In this document: piece after piece, positions 6,210-13,299 of the stretch
Layout: every line of letters begins with the position of its first letter
Numbering within the stretch: position 1 is the first letter of the stretch
Assembly (NCBI GenBank): GCA_035544635.1
Contig: DATKDQ010000114.1
Coordinates: 1-13,299, forward strand
Direction of reading: 5' to 3'
DNA length: 13,299 bases
Source: DATAFT01 sp035544635
GTDB lineage: Bacteria; Acidobacteriota; Thermoanaerobaculia; Multivoradales; Multivoraceae
Translations under genes and position numbers: made by a program
Notes under the pieces: model-generated
What the model was told of the DNA's origin: nothing
The model's database searches: none
Seen by the model: only the letters and a program-made list of their open reading frames with translations

Positions 6210-7885
6210 AGCCTCAAGTACCTGCCCGAGCTCGGCGCCACCACCCGCTGGTGCTTCCCCGAGGGCCAGTCCACGTCGAGCACCAGAGGAGCATCCCGAT
6301 CCGCCAGACCGAATACCACCCGCCGGTCGCCCGAGGACAGATAGCTGTCGCCGGCCAGCACCCAGCGGCGCTGCGCTCGATCTCCCTGCCGGAGCGTCAC
6401 CACCGCGCCGATGGCCTCGGTGTTGGGCGCCCCACCGACCAGCTCCACTCCGAGCCAGCCCGGGTGCGCCATCTCCGCGATCCGATTGATCAGGAGCGTC
6501 GGTCCGTCGTCGTTGTTCGCCACCGCCAGGTCGACATCGCCGTCGAGGTCGAAGTCCGCGGCCGCGGCGCCGCGTCCGACCCGCGGCGCGCTCTCGAGCG
6601 CAGCACAGCGAACCTCCGCGAAGCGCCCTCGTCCGTCGCCGCGCAGCAGCAGGTCGCGCTGCCGGTAGCTCACGTTCTCGCGTCGGGGGCGCTCGAAGAT
6701 GTGCCCGTTGGCGACGAAGACGTCGAGAGCGCCGTCGAGATCGAAGTCCGCGGCAATCAGGCCGAAGCCGAGCAGGTTGAACGAAGGCAGGCCGAAGCCG
6801 CTCACGCTCGATGCGTCCTCGAAGGACAGGCCGCCCAGGTTGCGGTAGAGGGTGTTGGTCTCGACGTCGAAGTTCGACACCGCCAGATCGGGATCACCAT
6901 CGCCGTCGAGGTCGGCCATGATCACGCCCATGCCGGCCTCGGGCCTGCCGTGGGCATTCACCGCCGCGCCCGAGAGCAGCGACAGGTCCTCGAAGACGCC
7001 GTCGCCCCGGTTGCGAAACAGCAGATTCAGGGTCAGGTCGTTGGCGACGTAGAGATCGGGGCGCCCGCTGCCGTCGAGATCGCCGAAGATCACCCCCAGG
7101 CCCTTGCCGTCCGCTCCGCCGAGGCCCACCTGGCGACCCACCTCCTCGAAGCTGCCGTCTCCTCGATTGCGGAAGAAGTGATCGCGTAGGCCCTCGAACA
7201 TGGCCGGGTCGCAGTAGTCGCGCTCGCCCGTCGCGCGGTCGCCACAGAAGAGCTCGGCCTCGGGGTCGTAGTCGAGGTACTGGGCGACATAGAGGTCGAG
7301 GTCGCCGTCCCCCTCGGCGTCGGCCGCCGCCACCGACGAGCCCCAAGCGCGCGGCGAAGCAGGCTCGCCGAGCCGCCCCGAGGCGTCTTCGAACGTGCCG
7401 TCGCCGCGGTTGCGCAGCAGCGCAGTGGCGCCCACATTGGTGACGATCAGATCCGTGGCGCCATCGCCGTCGAGGTCGAGCGCCAGCACGCCTTGACCGT
7501 AGCCGGTGTGCTCGGTCCCGCTCGCCGGCACCTCTTCGAACCCTTCCCCGCCACGGTTGCGGAACAGCCGGTTGGCTGCCTCGGCCGAGCCCGCCGGCGG
7601 GTAGGGGCCCGACTGCACGAGGTAGAGATCGAGCCAACCGTCGCCGTCGTAGTCGATCCACGCCAGTCCGGCGCCCATGGTCTCGGGCAGGTGCTTGCCG
7701 CCGCTGCCGCCGGCGACGTGCCGGAAGGGCACCGGATCATGGAGGAGCTCCCAGCGAAAGGGCGGACACCCGCCTCCATCGGCAGCAGCCGAGGCCGTCG
7801 ACGCGGCCGCCGCGAGCGCCCACACCGATGGGAGCCACGCTGCGCGGCACGCCCGTTCGCGCGACCGACGTTTGAGGGGAGCCAT
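6200..7885 (-). CDS. CRTAC1-type FG-GAP/VCBS propeller with ASPIC/UnbV C-terminus
   Basis: This encodes 561 residues from ATG 7885-7883; the frame is open for 67 more codons upstream, but only this start gives a signal peptide (RRSRERACR, then AAWLPSVWALAAAAS, cleavage near ASAAA). Seven Asp-rich Ca2+-loop repeats are visible at residues about 78, 138, 189, 269, 325, 380 and 444 (DYDGDGWLD, DLDGDGATD, DAEGDGDLD, DLDGSGRPD, DLDGDGDPD, DFDLDGALD, DFDLDGDVD), most followed by LFRN-type strands. This matches a seven-bladed integrin-alpha-like propeller. A Cys pair at 214 and 225 (FCGDRATGERDYCDP) is typical of this family. Residues about 478-555 are the ASPIC/UnbV module, ending in VDWPSGKHQ. The protein is exported; its role is probably Ca2+-dependent binding, with no known partner. 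It leads the operon with the two M16 genes, 4 nt before the next start. Confidence 0.93.
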   Translation of the reverse strand: MAPLKRRSRERACRAAWLPSVWALAAAASTASAAADGGGCPPFRWELLHDPVPFRHVAGGSGGKHLPETMGAGLAWIDYDGDGWLDLYLVQSGPYPPAGSAEAANRLFRNRGGEGFEEVPASGTEHTGYGQGVLALDLDGDGATDLIVTNVGATALLRNRGDGTFEDASGRLGEPASPRAWGSSVAAADAEGDGDLDLYVAQYLDYDPEAELFCGDRATGERDYCDPAMFEGLRDHFFRNRGDGSFEEVGRQVGLGGADGKGLGVIFGDLDGSGRPDLYVANDLTLNLLFRNRGDGVFEDLSLLSGAAVNAHGRPEAGMGVIMADLDGDGDPDLAVSNFDVETNTLYRNLGGLSFEDASSVSGFGLPSFNLLGFGLIAADFDLDGALDVFVANGHIFERPRRENVSYRQRDLLLRGDGRGRFAEVRCAALESAPRVGRGAAAADFDLDGDVDLAVANNDDGPTLLINRIAEMAHPGWLGVELVGGAPNTEAIGAVVTLRQGDRAQRRWVLAGDSYLSSGDRRVVFGLADRDAPLVLDVDWPSGKHQRVVAPSSGRYLRLVE

Positions 7886-7937
7886 GGGCACAGACGGACG
7901 CGCCGCCCGAGCCGTGCTCAGGACGCGCGTTTCATTG

Positions 7938-7943
7938 ATTATA
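7938..7943 (-). promoter_or_regulatory. Consensus -10 (TATAAT) for the propeller-M16 operon
   Basis: Reading the minus strand, TATAAT occurs in TCCATATAATC about 52 nt before the ATG at 7885, implying a leader of roughly 45 nt. No good -35 is seen at 15-18 nt spacing, so an activator may be needed. The same 11 bases occur at the promoter of the other propeller gene at 9908-9913. Confidence 0.5.
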
Positions 7944-7962
7944 TGGAAAGGAATGCCGATCA

Positions 7963-7987
7963 CCGGCGCGCTGACTCGAAGCGCCGG
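7963..7987. repeat. Inverted repeat between the divergent promoters
   Basis: CCGGCGC (7963-7969) and GCGCCGG (7981-7987) are exact reverse complements with an 11-nt spacer. The left arm falls where a -35 for the minus-strand promoter would lie, so a regulator bound here could act on it. In such GC-rich DNA a 7-bp GC dyad may be chance. Confidence 0.25.
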
Positions 7988-8022
7988 CACTGGTGGCGAG
8001 GCCCGGACTCCCGCCGCCGCCT

Positions 8023-8031
8023 TGCTACAAT
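8023..8031 (+). promoter_or_regulatory. Extended -10 promoter for the VWFA gene
   Basis: TGCTACAAT combines the TGn extension with a TACAAT hexamer. A transcription start near 8038 would leave a leader of about 58 nt before ATG 8096. The -35 region (CCGGAC) is poor, as is common with extended -10 promoters. Confidence 0.45.
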
Positions 8032-8095
8032 CGGCCGGTCGGCGACCTCCGCCTGCTCGGAGATGCCGAGACGTGGACTCCCTCACGAGCTCGTC

Positions 8096-9853
8096 ATGAG
8101 CTCCAAGCCAGTGCAGCGCACGCCCTCTCGCCTACGCCGCCCCCGTCTCGCCGGTCTCGCGTCGCTGCTGCCGTTTCTTCTCCTCGCCGTGCCTGCGCCG
8201 GCCCAGGAGGGCGGCGACACCTCCTCTCCAGTCTTCTTCGACACCGTCGACGTCGAGGTCGTCAACATCGACGTCCACGTCACGGACAAGAGCGGCGAGC
8301 CCGTCCGCGGCCTGACCAAGGACGACTTCGAGCTCTTCGTCGACGGCGAACCGGTCGCGATCAGCAACTTCTACCCGGTCGCCGACGGCAGTCGCGTCGC
8401 GCCGCCGGCCCGGGTGGATCCCGAAGCTCCACCCACCGAGCCTCCGGCCGGCGACCAGCTCGATCCCCCGCTCCTCGAGCGAGCGGTACCGCCGGAGCAG
8501 CGGCTCCACGTGGTGATCTACGTCGACAACTTCAATCTCACGCAGTTCAACCGCAACCGCGTGATGCGCGAGCTGCGCGAGTTCCTACGCCGCGAGCTGT
8601 CGGCCGGGGACGAGGTCATGCTGGTGAGCTACGACCGCGCGCTCCACGTCCGCCATCCCTTCACGGTGACGCCCGAGCGCCTGTCCCAGGCGATGCTCGA
8701 GCTCGAAGACATCTCGGCCCAGCGCACGCATCGCGACCGCGAGCGGCAGGACCTCATCGCCGCCATCAACGACATCGAGCAGCAGGATGCCGACGTCGCC
8801 GTCATGCGGCTGCAGCACTACGCCGGCTCCTTCTACAACGACATGAGCTTCACCATCGACGCGCTCGGCCGCATCGTCGAGAATCTCGCCGGCTCGCCCG
8901 GACGCAAGGCCGTGGTCTACGTCAGCGACGGCATCCCGATGATCGTCGGTGAGGACATGTTCTACCTGGTGACCCAGCGTCACGAGCGCAGGATGTCGCT
9001 GACCGAGATGACCGAGTACGACCTGTCGCGCCGCTTCCGGCAGCTGGCGGCCAACGCCAACGCGAACCGGGTCACGTTCTACACCATCGACGCGCGCGGA
9101 CTGACGGTCAGCTCCAGCGCCACGGTCGACCAGGCCCACATCGGCTCGGCCGGTCAGATGGGCTTCATCGACACCATCAACAACAGCAACCTGCAGAGCC
9201 CGCTGCAGTTGCTGGCCGAGGAGACCGGCGGTCGAGCGATCCTGAACGCCAATCGGGTGCTGCCGGACCTGCTCAAGATGGGCAGGGACTTCCGCAACTA
9301 CTACAGCCTGGGATACGCGCCGCCGGTCGCTGGGGACGGCCGCTACCACCGCATCGAGGTGAGGCTCAGGAGCAAGGGTCAGGGCTATCAGATCCGCCAC
9401 CGCAGCGGCTATCGCGACAAGTCGGTCGAATCCAGGATGATCGAAGGCACGCTCTCCGCCCTGAACTTGAACATGCAGAACAACCCGCTCCAGATGCGGA
9501 TCCAGTTCGGGCGCCCCAAGCCGAGATCGGATGGCAACTACGACGCTCCCGTGTATCTCCAGATCCCGTTCGCGAAGCTCACGCTGGTCCCGGGCGGCGG
9601 CGAGCATCGCGGCAGGCTGCGCATCTTCTTCGCCGCCAAGGACGAACAGGACAAGGCCACCGAAGTGCAAGAGATTCCGGTCGACATCAGCATCCCGAGC
9701 GACCGGATCGCAGAGACCGAGGGCAAGCACTACACCTATGGCCTCGAGCTCACCATGGAGCGTGGCTACCACGACCTGGCCATCGGCCTGCGCGACGAGC
9801 TCGGTGCCCAGTACGCCTTCGTGCGCCGGGGCGTCGACATCGCTGCCCCCTGA
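8096..9853 (+). CDS. VWFA-related domain protein (TIGR03436-like) with extra C-terminal domain
   Basis: This encodes 585 residues from ATG 8096, chosen because it directly precedes a signal peptide: SRLRRPRLAG, core LASLLPFLLLAV and cleavage near APAQ (35-38). An in-frame ATG at 8063 has its GGAG too close. Residues 50-95 form the family's lead-in beta domain (VVNIDVHVTDKSG, then LTKDDFELFVDG). A Pro-rich linker (about 101-133) follows. The VWA-like core spans about 137-405: VVIYVDNFNLT at 139-149, where the MIDAS is degenerate (D144 but no SxS), GDEVMLVSYD at 171-180, GRKAVVYVSDGIPM at 269-282 and FYTIDARGL at 328-336. NYYSLGYAP and RHRSGYR close the part shared with the gene at 1-1020. Residues about 445-585 form an additional beta-rich domain I do not recognise. 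It is probably exported and acts in the periplasm or at the surface. No Shine-Dalgarno is clear. Confidence 0.93.
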   Translation: MSSKPVQRTPSRLRRPRLAGLASLLPFLLLAVPAPAQEGGDTSSPVFFDTVDVEVVNIDVHVTDKSGEPVRGLTKDDFELFVDGEPVAISNFYPVADGSRVAPPARVDPEAPPTEPPAGDQLDPPLLERAVPPEQRLHVVIYVDNFNLTQFNRNRVMRELREFLRRELSAGDEVMLVSYDRALHVRHPFTVTPERLSQAMLELEDISAQRTHRDRERQDLIAAINDIEQQDADVAVMRLQHYAGSFYNDMSFTIDALGRIVENLAGSPGRKAVVYVSDGIPMIVGEDMFYLVTQRHERRMSLTEMTEYDLSRRFRQLAANANANRVTFYTIDARGLTVSSSATVDQAHIGSAGQMGFIDTINNSNLQSPLQLLAEETGGRAILNANRVLPDLLKMGRDFRNYYSLGYAPPVAGDGRYHRIEVRLRSKGQGYQIRHRSGYRDKSVESRMIEGTLSALNLNMQNNPLQMRIQFGRPKPRSDGNYDAPVYLQIPFAKLTLVPGGGEHRGRLRIFFAAKDEQDKATEVQEIPVDISIPSDRIAETEGKHYTYGLELTMERGYHDLAIGLRDELGAQYAFVRRGVDIAAP

Positions 9854-9862
9854 GACCAGGCT

Positions 9863-9876
9863 GCCGGGCTGCCGGC
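9863..9876 (+). terminator. Weak intrinsic terminator-like hairpin
   Basis: GCCGG (9863-9867) and CCGGC (9872-9876) pair around GCTG, 9 bases after the VWFA stop. The following GCTTGGTTT is only partly T-rich. It would separate this gene from the next promoter, which starts at once after it. Confidence 0.35.
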
Positions 9877-9883
9877 GCTTGGT

Positions 9884-9913
9884 TTGACCCCATGCGAATC
9901 GGCTCCATATAAT
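9884..9913 (+). promoter_or_regulatory. Sigma70-like promoter for the second propeller gene
   Basis: A -35 TTGACC (9884-9889) and a -10 TATAAT (9908-9913) are separated by 18 nt. A start near 9920 leaves a leader of about 48 nt with a good ribosome site. It is the best match to the housekeeping consensus in the window, and its -10 lies in the same TCCATATAATC seen on the other strand at 7936-7946. Confidence 0.7.
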
Positions 9914-9956
9914 CGCGATCAGACGCTCGCCCTGGCCGCAGCCCAGGTTTCCTCAC

Positions 9957-9961
9957 GGGAG
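9957..9961 (+). promoter_or_regulatory. Ribosome binding site for the second propeller gene
   Basis: GGGAG lies 6 nt before ATG 9968. It selects this start over the in-frame ATG at 9892, which lies upstream of the predicted transcription start. Confidence 0.65.
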
Positions 9962-9967
9962 TGCATC

Positions 9968-11905
9968 ATGCGCGCCTCGAGACCATCGCGCGCTCGCCGC
10001 GGATCTCCGAGGGGGGCTCTCGCCATTCTCTCCCTGCTGCCCTTCACCCTTCTCGCCGGCGCCCAGGCTCCCCAGCGACTCGACGTCCCACCCATCGACG
10101 TCGGCGAGCGCCAGCTCGCGGCGAGGCGCCAGGCCCAGCTCGAGACCCGCGACCAGCTCGACGTCTTCCACGACTTCTCCTTCACCGATCGACTCGAGGA
10201 GAGCGGCATCACCTTCCGCCACGAAGGCACGGAAGACGGTCACAAGTTCTTCAAGATGGTCCACTACGATCACGGCAACGGCATCGCCGCCGCCGACGTC
10301 GACGGCGATGACCGCAGCGACCTCTATCTGACCAACCAGATCGGCAGCAACGAGCTGTGGCGCAACCTGGGCGGCGGCCGCTTCGAGAACGTCACCGCCG
10401 CGGCCGGCGTCGGACTGAGTGACCGGATCAGCGTCACCGCCAGCTTCGCCGACATCGACAACGACGGCGATCCGGATCTGTTCGTCACCACGGTGCGCAT
10501 GGGCAACGTGTTGTTCGAGAACGACGGCACCGGACGATTCCGAGACATCACCGCCGCGGCCGGCGTCGGCCATGTCGGCCATTCCTCCGGGGCGGTGTTC
10601 TTCGACTACGATCTCGACGGCCTGCTCGACCTGTTCGTGACCAACGTCGGCCGCTATACCACCGACGAGCGCGGGCCTGGCGGCTACTACATCGGCCTCG
10701 AGGATGCCTTCGCCGGACACCTGCGTCCCGACCGCACCGAGCCCAGCATCCTCTACCGCAACCACGGCGGCAACCGCTTCGAGGACGTCACCGAGAAGGT
10801 GGGGCTGGTCGACGACGGGTGGGCGGGCGATGCCAGCTTCGCCGACCTCGACGGCGACCTCTACCCGGACCTCTACGTGCTCGACATGCAGGGCGACGAC
10901 CACTACTGGGAGAACCAGGGAGGCCAGCGCTTCGTCGAGAAGACCGCTGCCTACTTCCCCAAGACGCCATGGGGAGCGATGGGCATCGCGTTCTTCGACT
11001 ACGACGGCGATGGGCTGATCGACCTGCTCATCACCGACATGCACTCCGACATGAGCGCAGAGGTCTTCCCGGAGGCCGAGCGGCAGAAGTCGATCATGAT
11101 GTGGGACGATGATCACCTCCAGGGGGGCGACAACAACATCTTCGGCAACGCGCTGTATCGCAACACCAGCTCGCCACCCTTCGTCGAGGTGTCGGACCAG
11201 GCCGGCGCCGAGAACTACTGGCCATGGGGGCCGAGCGTCGGCGATCTCAATGCCGACGGCTACGAGGACGTGTTCATCGCCTCCAGCATGTCGTACCCGT
11301 ACCGCTACGGCATCAACTCGGTGCTGCTCAACAACGCCGGCGACGGGTTCGTGCACAGCGAGTTCATCCTGGGGGTCGAGCCGCGCCGCGACGGCCGTAC
11401 CAACAAGCCCTGGTTCGAGATCGACTGCTCTTCACCCGAGGGGCAGTCCACGCAGCGACTGAAGCAGATCTGCGCGGGGCGCCGGGGCGCCTATACCGTG
11501 TGGGGGAACCTGGGAACGCGCACCTCGGTCATCTTCGATCTCGACGACGACGGCGATCTCGACATCGTCACCGGCGAGTTCCATGCCGAGCCGCAGGTGC
11601 TGGTGAGCAACCTGGCCGAGCGGAAGGACCTGCACTTCCTGAAGGTCGAGCTGGTCGGAACGCGCTCCAACCGCGATGGCCTGGGCGCCACGGTGCGCCT
11701 GCACTCGGGCCAACGGGTGCAGGTGCGCTACCACAACGGCAAGTCCGGCTATCTCTCCCAGAGCGCGCTGCCGATCTACTTCGGCCTCGGGGAGAGTGGC
11801 GCCGTCGACCGCATCGAGGTGCGCTGGCCGAGCGGCGTCGAGCAGGTGATCGACCAGGGGATCCCGCGCAACACCCGGTTCGAGATCGTGGAACCCTCGC
11901 CCTAA
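9968..11905 (+). CDS. CRTAC1-type FG-GAP/VCBS propeller with ASPIC/UnbV C-terminus (large form)
   Basis: This encodes 645 residues. The signal peptide is RASRPSRARRGSPRG followed by ALAILSLLPFTLLAGAQA (17-34). Seven Asp-rich loops are visible at residues 110 (DVDGDDRSD), 162 (DIDNDGDPD), 213 (DYDLDGLLD), 293 (DLDGDLYPD), 344 (DYDGDGLID), 426 (DLNADGYED) and 524 (DLDDDGDLD), fitting a seven-bladed Ca2+-binding propeller. Blades carry ELWRNLGGGRFENVT-type strands. Blades 5 to 7 hold long insertions: 360-395, rich in Met, Asp and Trp, and 465-510, with C487 and C502 that could form a disulfide. The ASPIC/UnbV module (about 556-640) has SNRDGLGATVRL, GYLSQS and IEVRWPSGVEQ. It is larger than the paralogue at 6200-7885 and lacks that protein's FCG...YCDP Cys pair. 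It is probably exported and a binding protein of unknown target. It has its own promoter, downstream of the VWFA gene. Confidence 0.94.
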   Translation: MRASRPSRARRGSPRGALAILSLLPFTLLAGAQAPQRLDVPPIDVGERQLAARRQAQLETRDQLDVFHDFSFTDRLEESGITFRHEGTEDGHKFFKMVHYDHGNGIAAADVDGDDRSDLYLTNQIGSNELWRNLGGGRFENVTAAAGVGLSDRISVTASFADIDNDGDPDLFVTTVRMGNVLFENDGTGRFRDITAAAGVGHVGHSSGAVFFDYDLDGLLDLFVTNVGRYTTDERGPGGYYIGLEDAFAGHLRPDRTEPSILYRNHGGNRFEDVTEKVGLVDDGWAGDASFADLDGDLYPDLYVLDMQGDDHYWENQGGQRFVEKTAAYFPKTPWGAMGIAFFDYDGDGLIDLLITDMHSDMSAEVFPEAERQKSIMMWDDDHLQGGDNNIFGNALYRNTSSPPFVEVSDQAGAENYWPWGPSVGDLNADGYEDVFIASSMSYPYRYGINSVLLNNAGDGFVHSEFILGVEPRRDGRTNKPWFEIDCSSPEGQSTQRLKQICAGRRGAYTVWGNLGTRTSVIFDLDDDGDLDIVTGEFHAEPQVLVSNLAERKDLHFLKVELVGTRSNRDGLGATVRLHSGQRVQVRYHNGKSGYLSQSALPIYFGLGESGAVDRIEVRWPSGVEQVIDQGIPRNTRFEIVEPSP

Positions 11906-11920
11906 CCTCGCTGGTCCGGG

Positions 11921-11937
11921 TCGATCGCGAAGATCGA
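11921..11937 (+). terminator. Short hairpin after the propeller gene
   Basis: TCGATC (11921-11926) and GATCGA (11932-11937) pair around GCGAA, 15 bases past the stop. There is no T-tract and the stem is only 6 bp, so terminator activity is doubtful. Confidence 0.22.
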
Positions 11938-11966
11938 GTCGGCTACTGGCGGCCGCGGTGGACCGG

Positions 11967-11972
11967 TAGACT
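11967..11972 (+). promoter_or_regulatory. Candidate -10, possibly leaderless start of the helicase
   Basis: TAGACT lies 8 nt before ATG 11981. No Shine-Dalgarno is visible, and a transcription start would coincide with the ATG. The layout resembles the one at 1525-1530, but the -35 (TACTGG) is poor. Confidence 0.28.
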
Positions 11973-11980
11973 GCACGGTC

Positions 11981-13299
11981 ATGGACCCCTCGCCGGCGGC
12001 GGGCTCCGTCGCACTACCCCTCGATCGTCTGTTCCATCCCGCCGTCGCCGGCTGGTTCGAGGAGACCCTCGGCGAGGCCACGGCGCCCCAGGCCGGCGCC
12101 TGGCCGTCGATCAAGGAGCGGCGGCCGACCCTGGTCGCAGCGCCCACCGGCTCGGGCAAGACGCTGGCCGCGTTCCTGGCGGTGATCGACGACCTGGTGC
12201 GCGAGGGGATCGCGGCGGGCGGAGCCCTTCCCGACGCGACGCGCGTCGTCTACGTATCGCCGCTCAAGGCGCTATCGAACGACATCGAGCGCAACCTGGA
12301 GGCGCCGCTCGCCGGCATTCTCGAGCGGCTGCGCTCGAGCGGCGCGCCCAGAGTCGAGATCCGTACCGCGGTGCGCACCGGCGACACGCCGGCGGCGGCC
12401 CGCGCCGCGATGCGCAGGCATCCACCGCACCTCCTGGTGACGACGCCCGAGTCGCTCTACATCCTGCTCACCTCCGAGAGTGGGCGCGAGATGCTGCGCA
12501 CCGTCGAGACCGTGATCGTGGACGAGATCCACGCCATGGTGAGCGACAAGCGCGGCTCGCATCTCGCGCTCACGCTCGAGCGGCTCGCGCACGTCACCGG
12601 CAAGCCGCCGCTGCGCATCGGCCTCTCCGCGACGCAGCGCCCGATCGAGGCGGTGGCGGACTTCCTGTTCACGCACGACCGCGACCGCGCCACGATCGTG
12701 GATCTCGGGCACCGCCGATCGATCGACCTCGCGCTCGAGCTGCCGCGCTCGCCGTTGGAGGCGGTGATGTCGAACGAGGTGTGGGAGGAGATCTACGATC
12801 TCCTGGCCGAGCTCGTCCTCGCGCACTCGACGACGCTGGTCTTCGTCAACACGCGCCGGCTCTCGGAGCGCGTCGCGAAGCACCTCTCCGATCGCCTCGG
12901 CAAGGTGGCCGTCACCTCGCACCATGGTTCGCTGTCGCGCGACCAGCGGCTCGACGCCGAGCGCCGTCTCAAGGCCGGCGAGCTGCGCGCGCTGGTGGCC
13001 ACCGCGTCGCTCGAGCTCGGCATCGACGTCGGCAGCGTCGACCTGGTGTGCCAGCTCGGCTCGACCCGCTCGATCGCGACGCTCCTGCAGCGGGTCGGGC
13101 GCTCGGGGCATGCCGTGGGTGCCGTGTCGAAGGGCCGCCTCTTCCCGCTCTCGCGCGACGAGCTGGTGGAGGCGATCGCGCTGGTGCGCTCGGTGGCAAG
13201 CGGCGAGCTCGACCGGCTCGCGCTTCCGGTCGAGCCGCTCGACATCCTGGCGCAGCAGATCGTCGCCGCGGTGGCGAGCGAGGAGGAGTGGAGCGAGAG
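11981..13299 (+). CDS. lhr: Lhr-family superfamily 2 DNA/RNA helicase, 3'-truncated by window edge
   Basis: The frame runs from ATG 11981 past the window end, giving 439 residues. This is the only start codon in frame after the stop of the preceding gene, and it begins 15 residues before the FHPAVAGWFEETLG region that opens Lhr proteins. All core helicase motifs are intact: APTGSGKT (Walker A, 54-61), SPLKALSND (Ia, 93-101), TTPESL (154-159), DEIH (II, 181-184), SAT (III, 216-218), VFVNTR (IV, 287-292), SLELGIDVG (V, 343-351) and QRVGRSGH (VI, 370-377). Lhr enzymes are ATP-driven 3'-5' translocases acting in DNA repair. The winged-helix and Lhr core domains lie beyond the window, so core-length and full-length forms cannot be told apart. 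It has no signal peptide and is the only clearly cytoplasmic protein here; its neighbours suggest no functional link. Confidence 0.95.
   Translation, partial: MDPSPAAGSVALPLDRLFHPAVAGWFEETLGEATAPQAGAWPSIKERRPTLVAAPTGSGKTLAAFLAVIDDLVREGIAAGGALPDATRVVYVSPLKALSNDIERNLEAPLAGILERLRSSGAPRVEIRTAVRTGDTPAAARAAMRRHPPHLLVTTPESLYILLTSESGREMLRTVETVIVDEIHAMVSDKRGSHLALTLERLAHVTGKPPLRIGLSATQRPIEAVADFLFTHDRDRATIVDLGHRRSIDLALELPRSPLEAVMSNEVWEEIYDLLAELVLAHSTTLVFVNTRRLSERVAKHLSDRLGKVAVTSHHGSLSRDQRLDAERRLKAGELRALVATASLELGIDVGSVDLVCQLGSTRSIATLLQRVGRSGHAVGAVSKGRLFPLSRDELVEAIALVRSVASGELDRLALPVEPLDILAQQIVAAVASEEEWSE

Larger units (their letters stand above)
7886..8095. promoter_or_regulatory. Divergent intergenic promoter region
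   Basis: These 210 bases separate the minus-strand propeller operon from the plus-strand VWFA gene. They contain a candidate -10 for each direction and a 7-bp inverted repeat between them. The stretch 7931-7950 is conspicuously AT-rich for this window. No small gene is convincing inside it. Confidence 0.6.

Noticed and set aside
7493..8095. N-terminal extension of the second VWFA gene to base 7493
   Set aside because: The extension overlaps the propeller gene on the other strand and has no family similarity; the signal peptide begins after ATG 8096.
9953..11356. 467-codon open frame antisense to the second propeller
   Set aside because: Its VEVAVEV-like repeats are the complement of the Asp-rich calcium loops (GAC/GAT codons read backwards), not a real repeat protein.
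1..13299. Search for CRISPR arrays, tRNA, insertion sequences and toxin-antitoxin or defence genes
   Set aside because: No direct-repeat arrays, cloverleaf-like segments, transposase motifs or paired small genes were seen. The helicase is Lhr-type and its visible neighbours do not suggest a defence locus.

Overview
This is a roughly 13.3 kb, very GC-rich, densely coding chromosomal window. The gene content points to Acidobacteriota, possibly a Thermoanaerobaculia- or Holophagae-like lineage. It holds two VWFA-related proteins of the acidobacterial TIGR03436 type, two CRTAC1-type FG-GAP propellers with ASPIC/UnbV tails, a DUF3179 protein and a paired M16B protease set. The taxon is inferred from gene families only; there is no rRNA, tRNA, CRISPR array, integrase or insertion sequence in the window.

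Layout: (a) 1-1020 (+), 3' part of a VWFA-related protein, cut by the window edge. (b) 1008-1517 (-), a small exported protein with a predicted beta-sandwich, whose end overlaps (a) by 13 bases. (c) 1579-2970 (+), an exported DUF3179 protein, divergent from (b). (d) 2971-3160, a gene-free, dyad-rich spacer with a perfect 10-bp palindromic hairpin and a much larger hairpin just past the end of the next operon. (e) 7885-3161 (-), a three-gene operon: CRTAC1-type propeller, catalytic M16 protease, catalytically degenerate M16 partner. The first two genes are 4 nt apart and the last two overlap by an ATGA. (f) 7886-8095, a divergent promoter region. (g) 8096-9853 (+), a second VWFA-related protein with an extra C-terminal domain. 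(h) 9968-11905 (+), a second CRTAC1-type propeller behind the best sigma70-like promoter in the window. (i) 11981-13299 (+), the N-terminal half of an Lhr-family helicase that runs off the end.

The genes appear to share a location: seven of the nine begin with a recognisable export signal, and an eighth (the truncated first gene) belongs to a normally exported family. Only the helicase is clearly cytoplasmic. The best-supported functional unit is the M16 pair. One subunit keeps the HxxEH zinc site but lacks the Arg/Tyr substrate pair, and its neighbour shows the reverse, so the two should form one heterodimeric protease. Its co-transcription with a seven-repeat, probably Ca2+-binding propeller, and the nearby divergent VWFA and propeller genes, make an exported calcium-propeller/peptidase module the most interesting hypothesis here. 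No partner or substrate is shown by the sequence. I see nothing that clearly qualifies as a defence, mobile or biosynthetic system.
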